Below are positions 10,976 through 21,835 of a stretch of DNA of 64,000 bases, one piece after another. The stretch lies in NCBI RefSeq assembly GCF_000276665.1, contig NW_004955470.1:1693653-1757652 (forward strand), in the 5' to 3' direction. The notes beneath the pieces are model-generated. The model was given only the letters and a program-made list of their open reading frames with translations, ran no database searches and was not told the DNA's origin. The DNA is from Chinchilla lanigera. Lineage: Eukaryota; Chordata; Mammalia; Rodentia; Chinchillidae. Numbering within the stretch: position 1 is the first letter of the stretch; every line of letters starts with the position of its first letter. Made by a program: the position numbers and the translations under genes.

Positions 10976-13900
10976 CTGTGGAGAAAACACATCAACACCT
11001 TCAGGCACCTCTCCTGTGCCTGCCCTGCGCCACTGCGGGGCGATCCTGCAGACACAGCAGAGGATGCCCCAGAGGCAAAGGATGCCAGGCAATGACCTTG
11101 CCATCTGCCATGAAAACAAGCCCGGTATGGTACACTGTCATGGAGAAGGTACCGTCTATGGAGGCACCGGCCCAGCACTGTTACTGGTATTGGAAATTCA
11201 GCAGGCAAAAATCTGGGATTCAAGAGGGGAGTCCAGGAGCTGGGGATTTAGCTCAGCAGCACAGTGCCTGCCTGGGAAGCGCGAGGTCATGAGTTCGATT
11301 CCTGGTACTGGGGGAAAAAAAAAAGAGGGGCTTCCATTTGAGCAGGGAGGGATACAAGAAATGAACAAAGATATGTCAATGGTGAGAAATGCCCTGTAGT
11401 GTTTATACTAAGGTGGAGAGCAGGAACATGCAGCTCTTTAAACTGTCAGCTACGCAGACATGAGACGCTCCAAAAGCCCTTCTGTCCCGGTGCCTGAGAC
11501 GAGCGTGTCTGTCTGCTGCTGTGCCAATGAGAACAAAGGAGGCTGGAGTTTAGTGCCCGGGGAAGGGGAGACGTTGTAACTGCGATGCCCTTACCAGGAA
11601 GGAGGAGGTCAGTGAGAGGAACTCTGAGTGAGCCAGAGATCTATGAGGTTTTCAAAGGGAGACATGTGGCCTAATTTCCATTTTTAGAAGTTTGTTTGGC
11701 TGCCAAGGAAAAGAAACTATGGGGGTAGGGTGGCCATAGGGAGACCACAGAGAAGCTGGCTGCTTGTCCAGAAAATGAGGGAACAATGGGCCTTAAAATG
11801 GGAGAGAGGAGCCTTTTCTGTTCAGATGCCCAAAACACTAAGAAGAAATGTTCCTGCTGGGTATGGTGGTGCACGCCTCTAATTCCAGCTACTGGGGAGG
11901 CTGAGGCAGGAGAATTGCTAGTTCCAGGCAAGCCTGGACAACTTAGAGGACCCTGCCTCAAAATAAAGTTATTTTTTAAAAAAAGGTTGGAGATGTAGGT
12001 AAGTGGTAGAATGAGGCCCTCGGTTCAATCCCCATTACATTAAAAAAAAGAAAGTCTGGGCACGGTGGAACAGCCCTGTAATCTCCACCCTCAGGAAGCT
12101 GAAGCAGGAGGATCACTACAAGTTTGAGGTCATCCTGGCTTACACAGTGAGTCAAGGCCAGCCGGAACTACATAGTGACACCCTGTCTGGGGTGGGGGGA
12201 GAAAGGAAAGCTGGGTGTGATGGTGCATGCTTATAATCCCAGCACTCAGGAGGCTGAGATACGAGGATTACCAAGAGTTTGAAGCCAGTCTGAGCTACAG
12301 AGTGAGTTCAAGGCTAGCCTGAACTACACAGCAAGATCCTGTGTGGGGACAAAAAAAAGTGGGAAAGAAAGGAAGAAAGAGAAAGAAAGCAAAAAGGAAG
12401 AAATGTTCCTAACAGATGGCCAGGAAGCCAGTGTGGATAGCATGTGATCATTACTGAATGTTTTCTGAGAATTAAAAATCTGGCTGGCCAGTCTGAACCT
12501 GTCATTTACCTCCATCTAAAAAAGAAGCAGTGATGACTGGACCTGATTAGAAAGGCAGCTCCTCAACCTTCCACCAACAGCTCCCCTAAAGCAGGAGATA
12601 CTAGCGCAGCAGTAGGATGTGGGTCATGATCAGAGCTCATTGACCTTGGGAGCCTGGCAGTAGGGTACTAGCAGAAGTTTTCTGAGAGAAGCACCATGTA
12701 AGCTGAAGTAAAAATCAGCCAGATGGACAACCCATGCAGGAAGAGCAGCCCATGCAGACAGAAAGAGCCCGACAGAAGCAGGACAGAAATGCATAACTGC
12801 ACATTCACTGGGGCAGGAATGTGGAGCCTGAGGGAGAACTCAAGGAGAGGTGGGGCCACAGGTCACTGGGGCTCCAGGTCGTGCTGAAGTTGAGAGCTGG
12901 CCTGGTGGAAGTGAGAGCCTCGGAAAGGTCGCTAAGTAGAAGCAGAGCATGGTCAGACTTCTTTTCAAATCATTCTGGGACTGTCACAGGGAAAGGCCTG
13001 AAAATAAGACAGAGCATGGAGACCTGGGAGAAGGCTGGTCTGGTGGTTCAAGAGAAGACAGGATTGCAGGGACAGAGAAGGGCCACAGGGGAGGATGCTC
13101 AGAGAGGGCTGATGAAAGATATCTTTTTCTTTGTTGTTCACAGTCCAAAGGAAGAGGCACTAAACATCTAAAGGAGTGTTTCTCTTCACTATCTCCGATA
13201 AACTGTATATGTTAAAAAGGGTATTTTTTTTTTTTTTTTTTGCCAACTCCATCCCACTCCCTCTGTCAGTCCAGCTGAAAAGCAGTGCAAGGGAGAGAGT
13301 GCATAAGGAGGGAGGTAGATGAAGTCAGCTTTGGGGAAAAAAAAGAAGGAAATTCAGCAAAGACCTAGGATTTTATTCTTAATGTGAACGGGAAGCCACT
13401 AAAGCATTGTAAGGAAATGTGTAATGTGATTAGATTGCAGGCCACTGCATGGAGGCAAGAAGAGATTCAGGGAAAGGAGGGAGAACGCGGGGGCAGGTAT
13501 CCTGGCAAAGGAAGGATCAGGGAAAGTGGCTGGACTAAAGCAGGGGATGCAGGAGGGTGGCAACAGGTGACCACGTTCTGGATTCTGGATGCATACAGAA
13601 GGTAGGCAGGGAAGGCGGGGCTGAAAGCTTGAAAGTCTTTACCTTGAGCAACCAGAAAGGAGGTTGTAAGGGGGAAAGAAATGGTGCTCCGATGAGCCTC
13701 CTTTACCTCTACAGGTGTGGGTGAGTGTGGCGGCTGCACCTGCTCAGCACACTGCAGGAAACGGCGCACGTGTTCAGCACAGTTTCCCACTGCTGCCTCA
13801 TTCTGCCGAAGACACTCCTCAAACGCCTCAAAAGGCTCAGCACAGGCCTGGCGGATCTGGCGGATGATTGGGCTGTAGGGAGAGGGCATTTCAGACCCAG

Positions 13901-14846
13901 GAACACTGCTACTCCATTGTCCACTTCCCATCTCACGTCCCAACCAATCTATACTTGCCCACACTCACTGGGCGGACGTGCACCGGGCAATGCTCATCTT
14001 AAGGTAGTGACAGTCCCGCTGCCATGACTCGGGTTTTGCTGCCACACACTGGCCATACTGATCCAGCTCCCGGCCACAGTAGCGAGCAGTGATTTCCAGG
14101 GCCGCCTGCCTGTGGGACAAAGTAGGCTGAGAATAATTTCGGACAGCAGGCAAGAAAGGAAGGTCTGATCTAGGTCTAGATAGGATTAAGAGTGGGGGAC
14201 GGATTTGGGGATGGGAAAGGGAAGGGCAGAGGTGAGACCTGAGCCCTGGGAACTGTGGAATAGGGTGAGAGCTTCTGGAGAGACAATGTATGTCCTATAC
14301 CAAGGTCTGAATACTTTAAGGCAGGCCTTAATTATGTTGGAGTTCACAGAATGCACAAAAAAGACTTAGGGCCTTAGAAGTAAGATCTATAGCTCTAGGG
14401 AGAGAGACTGGGAGATTTAAATGAGTTTGAGGGTCCTACAAATGAGGTTTAGAGGTCCAAGAGGTGGGGACTTGGGTTCTGGTAAAGAATCTCTTGACCA
14501 TAAAGTTTTAGAGATGGGGCCTGAGGATGGGTCCTAGAGATGACACGTAAGACCTTGTGGTCTGAGAATCCTGGGGTGGGACTAGCGGCATGCTCTGGAA
14601 GCCCTGGGGAAGGCTGGGCCCCTCGGGGCAGAACTTGGGCGATAGCCAAGACAAGGAACAGGGCGGTTCCAAGGCTCAGGGGCAGGGGCTGGGCACGCGC
14701 AGATGGGGATGTGTCAATCTTGAGGGTCGCGTCTCCACGGAATAGAGAAGACAGTTCTTCCTTCTGGGGTCCTGAGCTAAGTGCAGATCACGGGTAAGAG
14801 GAGTCAGCTGCAGCAAGTTCAGGACAGGTATTCCTGCTACTCACAT
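10952..14846 (-). CDS. CHCHD5: Coiled-coil-helix-coiled-coil-helix domain protein 5 (complete, 4 exons)
   Basis: Small protein of the twin CX9C family, whose members are imported into the mitochondrial intermembrane space and oxidised by the MIA40 pathway; the exact role of CHCHD5 is not settled. Coding parts on the minus strand: 14846-14845, 14109-13969, 13872-13707, 10975-10952. They sum to 333 bases, 110 residues plus stop, the human length. Two CHCH domains are visible with four CX9C motifs: Cys12/22, 34/44, 58/68 and 79/89. The start codon is split: AT ends exon 1 before donor GTGAGT, and G opens exon 2 after CACAG. The last exon encodes only TQPLPAS and the stop, matching the known C-terminus. 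The promoter is CpG-rich and a poly(A) signal lies at 10828-10823. There is no upstream in-frame ATG in exon 2, which supports the split start. Confidence 0.96.
11236..11324 (+). repeat. ID-type SINE
   Basis: Near-consensus body in CHCHD5 intron 3, antisense to the gene, with a short A tail. Confidence 0.9.
11856..12050 (+). repeat. B1-ID dimeric SINE
   Basis: In CHCHD5 intron 3. The B1 half ends CCTGCCTCAAAATAAAG and the ID half begins GGTTGGAGATGTAGG. Confidence 0.8.
12055..12203 (+). repeat. B1-type SINE
   Basis: Diverged copy, GGGCACGGTGGAACAGCC to CACCCTGTCTGGGG, directly after the dimer. Confidence 0.75.
12209..12358 (+). repeat. B1-type SINE
   Basis: Third SINE in a head-to-tail run; GCTGGGTGTGATGGTGC to AAGATCCTGTGTGGGG. 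Confidence 0.8.
12640..13120 (-). repeat. L2 LINE relic (possible)
   Basis: GAGAAGCACCATGTAAGCTG, CAGAGCATGGTCAGACTT and CAAATCATTCTGGGACTG resemble reverse L2 in order. Confidence 0.4.
13212..13242 (+). repeat. Poly-T tract
   Basis: Run of about 18 T in CHCHD5 intron 3. Confidence 0.8.
13370..13600 (-). repeat. L2 LINE relic
   Basis: GGATTTTATTCTTAATGTGA, GGGAAGCCACTAAAGC and TGTAATGTGATTAGATTGCA follow the reverse L2 pattern. CHCHD5 exon 3 follows within about 100 bases. Confidence 0.5.
13707..13872 (-). CDS. CHCHD5: CHCHD5 exon 3, residues 48-103
   Basis: 166 bases after acceptor CCTACAG, donor GTAAAG. It encodes PIIRQIRQACAEPFEAFEEC and NCAEHVRRFLQC, the second CHCH domain, then QPPHSPTPVE, phase 0. 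Confidence 0.96.
13969..14109 (-). CDS. CHCHD5: CHCHD5 exon 2, residues 1-47
   Basis: 141 bases after acceptor CCCACAG, donor GTGAGT. It encodes MQAALEITARYCGRE onward with the first pair of CX9C motifs (Cys12/22 and Cys34/44), ending two bases into His48. Confidence 0.96.
14845..14846 (-). CDS. CHCHD5: CHCHD5 exon 1 coding part (first two bases of ATG)
   Basis: Exon 1 reads CGGAGAT and then donor GTGAGT. Only A and T of the start codon lie here; the rest of exon 1 is 5' UTR. The base at -3 is G, a good initiation context. Confidence 0.8.
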
Positions 14847-14869
14847 CTCCGTACCGCTGTGGATCGAAC

Positions 14870-15430
14870 AAGGAGAGACCCGCCTTTTCCGGTACCGGTT
14901 GTCAAGGCGGGGCCTAGCCAGCCCTCACTGACTCGCTCTTCCGGTCTCAGAGCGACAATCAGCCCGCGACGTTCAGGCTCAATCCATCATGGCGGCGCCC
15001 TGGGAAACTACTTCCGGCCCGCTACTACGTAGCGGCAGATATTTCTACTTCCGGCTTGCCGTGGCGTCACCCAGGGTTCCCCGGAAGTAATCAGAGGGAC
15101 TGGAGCGTCTGCATCCCAAAGCGACTGGAGGTTATTTGTGGTTAAACCACTGGCAAACGCGTCTCAGCTATCGTGGGTGGAGTTAGTCGTGAGGCTTCCA
15201 CTTCTGTGGCGCCGCAACATGCTACCTTTTACAGCTGTATTGGGTTTGGTGGCTGCCAGAGTCTGGACTCAGGGATGGGCGTCTAACCCCTAACGCTGCG
15301 CTGCCCCGTGGCCCTTGTGCAGGTGTTCACTGTCGTCGCGTGACATTACTCGTGCGCGTGATACGACCTGGCGGAGAGGTGCCCCAAGAGCCCCCCCTCC
15401 CCCCAGCCCGATCTGGGCCCATATCTGCTC
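14870..15430. promoter_or_regulatory. CpG island promoter of CHCHD5 with ETS and YY1 motifs
   Basis: CpG-dense DNA just upstream of CHCHD5 exon 1. ETS-type CCGGAA cores lie at 14939-14944, 15010-15017, 15047-15054 and 15081-15088. A YY1-type ATGGCGGC lies at 14989-14996, and a GGCGTCAC CRE-like half site near 15063. No TATA box is seen. This motif mix is common in nuclear genes for mitochondrial proteins. Confidence 0.7.
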
Positions 15431-15494
15431 GGCCTAGGTTACACTGCCCCCCCAACACGCCCCCTGCTTTTTTGGCATGGACACCAAAGCTAAG

Positions 15495-15600
15495 ACAGAT
15501 GTGGGTTTCAGTCCTGCTTTCGTGAGACCATGGGCGAGTTACTTCCTCTCTGTAATTCTGCCTTGTATGTCAACATTTTCATCTTCTAATCTGCCTTCAA
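15495..15600 (-). repeat. MIR relic
   Basis: GGGCGAGTTACTTCCTCTCTG and the following CATCTTCTAATCTGCC fit the reverse MIR core. Confidence 0.5.
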
Positions 15601-15764
15601 AGTATGCATTTCCCCATTTATGAGATTAGCTATCCCTTGGTCAGAAAGCTGAGTGTCTTGCCATCTGGTATGTAGAGATCTAAGACTCCAGCCAAAATGA
15701 GCAGAAAATACCGTCGGTCATTGTGTTTAAAGATGAACGAGAGCTATTTGTGAGCAACTGACAA

Positions 15765-15900
15765 GCCACTTAGATTTTCTGTGTGCTCATTTATAAAACG
15801 GGAATAAAAACCTTGACTTCTTCCACATAGGACATAGTGCAAGGGAACAGTTTTGCACAGAGCCTCGACCCACAGGAGTTCTGAATAAGTGAGAGCTGTT
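15765..15900 (-). repeat. MIR relic
   Basis: TGTGCTCATTTATAAAACGGG then AATAAAAACCTTGACTTC and GCACAGAGCCTCGACCCA match the reverse MIR order. Confidence 0.55.
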
Positions 15901-15904
15901 GCAG

Positions 15905-17020
15905 GAGGCTGTAATCATGAGCTGTCCTGCTTGCCAACTGACATTTGATGCTCTACTGGCCACCTGTAGCTGCTTTAGATGACAAAGTGCTGCTTCATGG
16001 TTAAGTAAAGATTTCTTGTGGCTCAAGAATGCAGTGACTTCTCTAGAGAGACCTAAGATCCACGGGGCTTGGAGTGAAACAGATCTAAGTTTGAATCAGA
16101 GAACAGAATAAATTGAACAGAATGCTTCTGTACTCTGTGTTTTCTAACATCTGTTTCAGGGTGTCCTGGAAAGAAAAAACTGAGATGATACAGTGCTGAT
16201 CTCTAGGTCCTCCAGAGCTGTGGGCCACGGGTGAAAGTGAGACTTTCAGAAACTGGGCATTGCTGTCACTTCTCTTTTTTCTTTAAGAAGCTATATTTGA
16301 TGATGCATCTCATGGGAAGGAAAAAATGAAGGGTATGTTCAGAACAGATTTCATGAGTCAGTATTTGGTAGTATGTTTGTTGTCTAATCAAATATAAATA
16401 GAGACTCTGTCTTACTTCAAGTTTTGAAAGGTTGTGATATATTCTAACAGTAATGAAAATTTTGTGATTCCACTTCCAGCATGGATGTCATCTGTCTCTG
16501 CATCTCCGTCTCAGCCATCTCCTTTCTCTTCCCATCCGGTCAGTTCTGACCTGACCATCTTTGAATTTCATCACACTTATTGCAATTGAAATTCATGTGA
16601 GAAAAGGATAGACCCTGAGACTTCTAGCTTTCCCCTTCAACCTGTTTTTTCAGGATTTCTGTAGAGCCAGACTGCGTTGGAGAAGAAAGATGCTGATGAT
16701 GGTGCAGGGGGATGTGAAGCCAACCTAAAACAGGGCTCTGAGCAGATTTTCTTTGTCCTCAAAGTGAATGAACGTGTGGATAGCAGAGACCTGAGGTTAT
16801 TTTGTCCTCTGGTAACCAAAAAGCTCTCTACACATGTACTGAGATAAATTTTAAGTTCCAGCAAGTATTGTCAAACATGTCGTTTTTATGAGCTTACTAC
16901 ACAAAATAATTCTCAACACTATAATTAGTGCATATATTTTATTATGTTTGTGAGGACATTTCTTAATGTATACTATTCCATTATTCATTCAATTGGATCC
17001 TTCTTCTATTTAAAAAAAAA
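15905..17020. other. Intergenic, nothing recognised
   Basis: Unique sequence between the CHCHD5 promoter and the POLR1B 3' end. Confidence 0.4.
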
Positions 17021-17028
17021 AAAAGCAA

Positions 17029-17180
17029 GCCGGCCGTGGTGGCACACACCTGTAATCCCAGCACTCGGGAGGCTGAGGCAGGATTGTTGTGAGTTCGAGA
17101 CCAGCCTGGGCTACAAAGTGAACTCAAGGCCAGCCTGAACTGCATAGCAAGACCCTGTCTCAAAAAGACAAAAAAACAAA
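17029..17180 (+). repeat. B1-type SINE
   Basis: Near-consensus: GCCGTGGTGGCACACACC to CCCTGTCTCAAAAAGAC. Confidence 0.9.
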
Positions 17181-17817
17181 AACACACAAAACATTGAAAG
17201 ACCAACTTCCTTCTTTCTCTGGCCATGATGGAGTAAAGGGATGACATCTACTCTCCCAGTATTTCAGTTGAAATCTGGACAAAACATGAGGCAAGTTTAG
17301 ATGTTGAAAAACAGCATCAGATCGCAGCATGCCTGTGATCCCACTCCTGGAGGGCAGGGACAGAGCTGCCAGGAAGGCCCGGCTGGGGCCAGGGCCATCA
17401 CTGGAGTTGCCCAGTGCCCATGTTCCCACCAGCCATAGTGGAGAGCTCCACTGGGCAAAGTATTCAGAGAATGCCTCTGCACGGGGGGAAAAATTAGTCC
17501 TAAAGGCTGCTTTGGTCTAAGAGCTTAAAAACTTAATGTCATCTTCCTTCAAGCTGTTCATGTTGAAGGAAGACAATACTAGAGGGAAATCTGGTACATA
17601 AAGATTTCTAGATAGGGCAACTATAGTGTTAAAGCTGTTATTCTATAAATCTCTTTGAAAGGTAAAGTGCTTAAAATAGTAATATATTGTGAGGTTTATT
17701 ATAGATGTAGAAAGATATGGCAAAAAGGCCAAAAGGTATTATTAAAAAGCTCTTATGCTGTAGGTGTGTGAAGTGACATTATATGAAAGTGTAAAGTCTA
17801 AAGGTATATTAGAAATT

Positions 17818-17977
17818 ATTTTATTTTATTTTTTGTCTTTTTGAGACAAGGTCTCGATATGCAGTTCAGGCTGGCCTTGAACTCTCAGTAGCCCAGGCTG
17901 GTCTCAAACTCACACCGATCCTCCTGCCTCAGCCTCCTAAGTACTGGGATTACAGGTGTGTGCCACAACACCTGGCT
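17818..17977 (-). repeat. B1-type SINE
   Basis: Flanked by a perfect 13-bp duplication TATATTAGAAATT (17805-17817 and 17978-17990). Confidence 0.92.
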
Positions 17978-18083
17978 TATATTAGAAATTTTAAAGGAAA
18001 CTAAAGGTGAAAATGTAGAGTCAGTATGGTTAATAAAGGAGATAAAGTAACAAAATAAACTAGCCTTGTACAAGTACGACTGA

Positions 18084-18088
<5 letters not shown>

Positions 18089-18114
<26 letters not shown>

Positions 18115-18186
18115 GGTACCGGGGATCGAACTCAGGACCTTGAGCTTGCCAGGCAGGCACTGTGCCACTGAACTATATCCCTGGCC
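18089..18186 (-). repeat. ID-type SINE with (TG)n tail
   Basis: ID body GGTACCGGGGATCGAAC to CCCTGGCC. The usual T/A tail is replaced by a (TG)12 run at 18090-18114. Confidence 0.88.
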
Positions 18187-18695
18187 TGAATAACTGGCTT
18201 TTGATGAAGAGTGAAAACTTAACTCAGTGGAGCAAGGATAGTCTTCAAATAATAGTACTGGAGTTACTGGGTATCTACAGGTAAAAAAGAAAAAAAAAAT
18301 CAATGTAACAGTGAACATTATACAAAAATAATCTCTAAATTGACTTGATTTAAAGCCTCAGACTAAAAAATCTCTTTAGAGGATAACATGAGAAAGTCTT
18401 TAGGCTTGAAGGGCCTTAGGACACTAAAACAAAACAAAATAAAAATGATAAATTGGGCCTCATCAAAATCTTTTACTTTCCAGGAGGTCTATGAAAGGAT
18501 GAAAAGATGAGACAGTATTTGCAAAACACTCATCTAGAATACCTAAAGAAGTCTTAAAATTCAGCAGTAAAAGTGAAACAGTACAATTAAGTAGAAAGCA
18601 AAAAATGAAGACATTTCACTGAGGCTGCATAGATGGTACAAACATGAAGAAAGTTCAGCATTTTTAGCTATGAAAAATGCAATAAAACCACAATG

Positions 18696-18893
18696 AAATT
18701 AGGTGCAGTGATGCACATCTGTAGTCCCAGATACTTGGGAGGCTGAAGCAGGACAATTAGAAGTTCTATGCCACCCTAGGCAACTTAGTGAGACACCATC
18801 TCAAAATTAAAAACAGATGGGGATGTAGTTCAGTAGTAGAGCACTTCACATGTATTGGGGCCCTGGTCTATCCCAGTGCCATCAATTAATCAG
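18696..18893 (+). repeat. B1-ID dimeric SINE
   Basis: Old copy; the ID half reads GATGGGGATGTAGTTCAGTAG. Confidence 0.7.
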
Positions 18894-19317
18894 TCCCAAA
18901 ATATCACTACACGCCAATCAAGAGCTGAAATAAAAAGATACGTAGTACCACTCGAAGGGTGAGGAGTGCATGAACTGAAGTAATTTGAGGAAATGGCTGC
19001 TGAAACTTGCAGAATGGGTTGGAGGACAATGGTAAGGGAGAAATGCACTTTAAAATGATTCCCAACCTGTGACCTTTGATTTGATTCTAAACCTAAACAG
19101 GATACGAATGGGGCAGTGGGTGAAATCTGAGTAAGGTTTATAGATCAGATACTTGGGTGGGTAGTGTCAACTTCTGCATATTAACTGCACTGTGGTTCCA
19201 TATGTTATTACACTTGGCAAACTGGGAAAAGGTATATTGAAAATTCTTTACAATATTTTTGCAATTCTTTCTGTAAAGGTGAAGTTTCAACATGAAAAGT
19301 GAAAAATAAACCTACCA

Positions 19318-19380
19318 CCAGAGTAGAGTGCTTAAAAAACAAGTAAAGACCCTGGGTTCAGTCCTCAGCACCACAAAAAT
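19318..19380 (+). repeat. ID 3' fragment
   Basis: AGAGTAGAGTGCTT then GACCCTGGGTTCAGTCCTCA and an A tail. Confidence 0.55.
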
Positions 19381-19669
19381 GGGTGAGACTGACTTGAACA
19401 AGAGACCTCAGCTTTGGGATCACAGACAGAGAACGAAGGGGAGGGGGAAAGTCTACATTTCAGGTTCTGTTAGTGGGGATGTATCAACCAATAGATTCAA
19501 GATGTTTTTCCTCATTTTTTCAGTGTCACGAAGCAAAGTCAGAATATCCTGAATGGATAGATTTTTCTGTCTTGTCCTATCTCCCCTATAATTAGTGCCA
19601 GGCCACCTAAAGCCAGACTCCATAATTATCTTAGGAAAGCTTTTATAATCAAGGCATCTTCTACTTCCA

Positions 19670-20560
19670 CAAATATATACAAGCTTATCTACTGCCAACA
19701 CTGTTTCTAGTAACGAAAGTATGGCATGGCTCAAATACCCATCAACAAAGGACAGTACAGCCATTCAATGAAATGTAACAAACCCTCCGCAAAATGGTAT
19801 GAAGGCAACTTAATATACATAATAGAAAAGCAAGTATGGAACGGACTAAAAGTCACCTATTGGAGTTCAGAGGCTTAGTATGAAAAAATATAAATTACTT
19901 CAAAATTTTAGTATTATTCACATGTTAAAATAATATTTTGGCTATGTTACATTAAATATTTCTAAGAGATGGAAAAAATCTTAATGGTCATTGACAGATG
20001 AGTATAAACAAAATGGCATATATATTCAATCTTTTATTTTGTTCTTTTGAGACAGGGTCTTACTATGTAGCCCAGGCTGGCCTCAAACTCATGGCGATCC
20101 TCCTGTTTCTGCCTCCCAAGTGCTAGGATTATACGCACATATCACCACACCCAGCTATATCATTCAGTCTTAAAGGAGGGAATCCTGCCTATATCTCCCA
20201 AACATGACAACACATTTGGATCCTGCTAACAAAACTGTGATCTCACTATGATTGTGTAAAATAGTCAAACTCATAGAAACAGTAGAACGGTGGCTGTCAG
20301 TGGGACCAGGAGGAAGGAAAATGAAGTGTTGCTTAACAGGTATAAAATTGCATTTATGCAAGACAAGGAAATTGTAGAGCCTTGTGCAAAGGTGTCTATA
20401 GTTAACACTACTGTACTGCACATCTGAAAATTTGCCCAGAGGGTAGATCTCAAGTTAAGGGCTTTTACCAAAAACAAACAAACACACCAAGACAGACACA
20501 AACTTTTGGAGATAACAGAAATTCTGGAGAACGGATATATTTATCTTTACCATAGTAATG
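19670..20560 (+). repeat. L1 3' relic
   Basis: CAAATACCCATCAACAAAGG, then AAACTCATAGAAACAGTAGA and ACTATGATTGTGTAAAATAG resemble an old L1 3' end. A B1 (20035-20156) has inserted in it. Confidence 0.5.
20035..20156 (-). repeat. B1-type SINE, short
   Basis: TTTTGAGACAGGGTCTTAC to ATCACCACACCCAGCT; it lacks the internal duplicated segment seen in other copies. Confidence 0.85.
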
Positions 20561-20905
20561 GCATCCCAGTTTATATATATGTTCAAACTCATCAGATTGT
20601 ACATATTAATATGTATATTTTGTGTATTATAGTTCAATAAGTTATTTAAAATATTTTTTTCCTGTTTTGATTTTGCAGGGAAGGGGATATCTGGAGCTGC
20701 AAAGGAGATTTTCCTTGCACAATCTTCTGCTTACCAGGATACACATGGAATTTTTAAAAAATATACCAAAACGCCACTTTGGTAGTTATTATATTAGACA
20801 GATTCAGAAACTTGAATTCCTGATTGCCTGGTCTTAAAGTACTAACACTCTTGAAAAATGCAAGAGCGACCTAACCATACTATCTTCATTGAATCAAAGA
20901 TATAT

Positions 20906-20911
20906 TTTATT
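20906..20911 (-). terminator. Candidate POLR1B poly(A) signal
   Basis: AATAAA on the minus strand, 42 bases past the POLR1B stop codon. Position and strand fit, but such a short 3' UTR is unusual and a later signal could be used. Confidence 0.4.
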
Positions 20912-20952
20912 TTAATCAGATGAACCTTCCTGCCCAAAAGGCTAGCATCAAG

Positions 20953-21835
20953 TTAAATGATATCCAGTTTGACTTTGATGTTCATAGCTGCCAGTTCAGC
21001 CACAAAATACCGGAAAACATAAGGCACAGAGACAGTATCAATAGTATCGCTGCGGTTACAAACAGTGCAGTTGTATTTTCGGTTTCGCATGGCAGACCAA
21101 GAAGGAGGTGGCTTCTCTAACAGCGGAGAGAGTAAACTGCCACACTTCACGCACACGTGTGCCACCGAGCGATCCGAGCAGTTGAAGAGGCGGTCATGCA
21201 GCAGGAAAGATGTACCGTGAGCCAAAAGAGCGTCCCGTTCCATCTCCCCAAAACGGATTCCTCCTTGGACGTTTCTTCCCCCGATAGGCTGGTTGGTGAC
21301 TTTGTCCCTGGCTCCAGTTGTTCTTACTTGAAATTTGTCTGATACCATGTGACGTAAGCGTTGATAATAAACAACACCTATGAATATGTCCGCTTCCAGT
21401 TCCACCCCACTGATGCCACTGTACAACCTCTCGGTGCCATAGAAGTTGTAGCCAGCAGCCTTTAGCATCTCGCCGAAGTATTCCAAGGCTGAGTTCTCCT
21501 CGGAGAAGATGAAGGGCGTAGCATCGTGGCAGAGACCATGCAAAGCTGCAGACTTGCCGGCCATGCTCTCGATTAACATACCAATGGTCATGCGAGACGG
21601 AAAACCATGAGGATTGAACAGAATGTCTGGCACCATCCCGCTCTCAGTAAAAGGCATGTCCTCAGCTGGCCACAGTCTGCTCAAAATGCCCTTCTGCCCA
21701 TGTCGACTGGCAAATTTATCTCCGATAGTTGGGTTCCGAGGGACTCGCATTGTGATGCAAATACACTTGAATTTTCCACTCCCAGATTCATTACTACACA
21801 CTTTGATGTTGTCCACAATACAGTTTTCTTTACTC
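20953..21835 (-). CDS. POLR1B: POLR1B exon 15, residues 842-1135 and stop
   Basis: The largest exon, 883 bases, ending in TAA at 20955-20953. It carries the hybrid-binding motif [19 protein letters not shown] (about 880-898), [12 protein letters not shown], Arg1003 in QRLRHM, and the C-terminal C4 zinc site in CVKC and CTVC. It ends in the clamp-anchor segment [18 protein letters not shown]. Confidence 0.99.

Noticed and set aside
13467..13964. CHCHD5 exon 3 frame read on past the donor
   Set aside because: The long open frame runs into intron 3; the known C-terminus is in exon 4 at 10975-10952.
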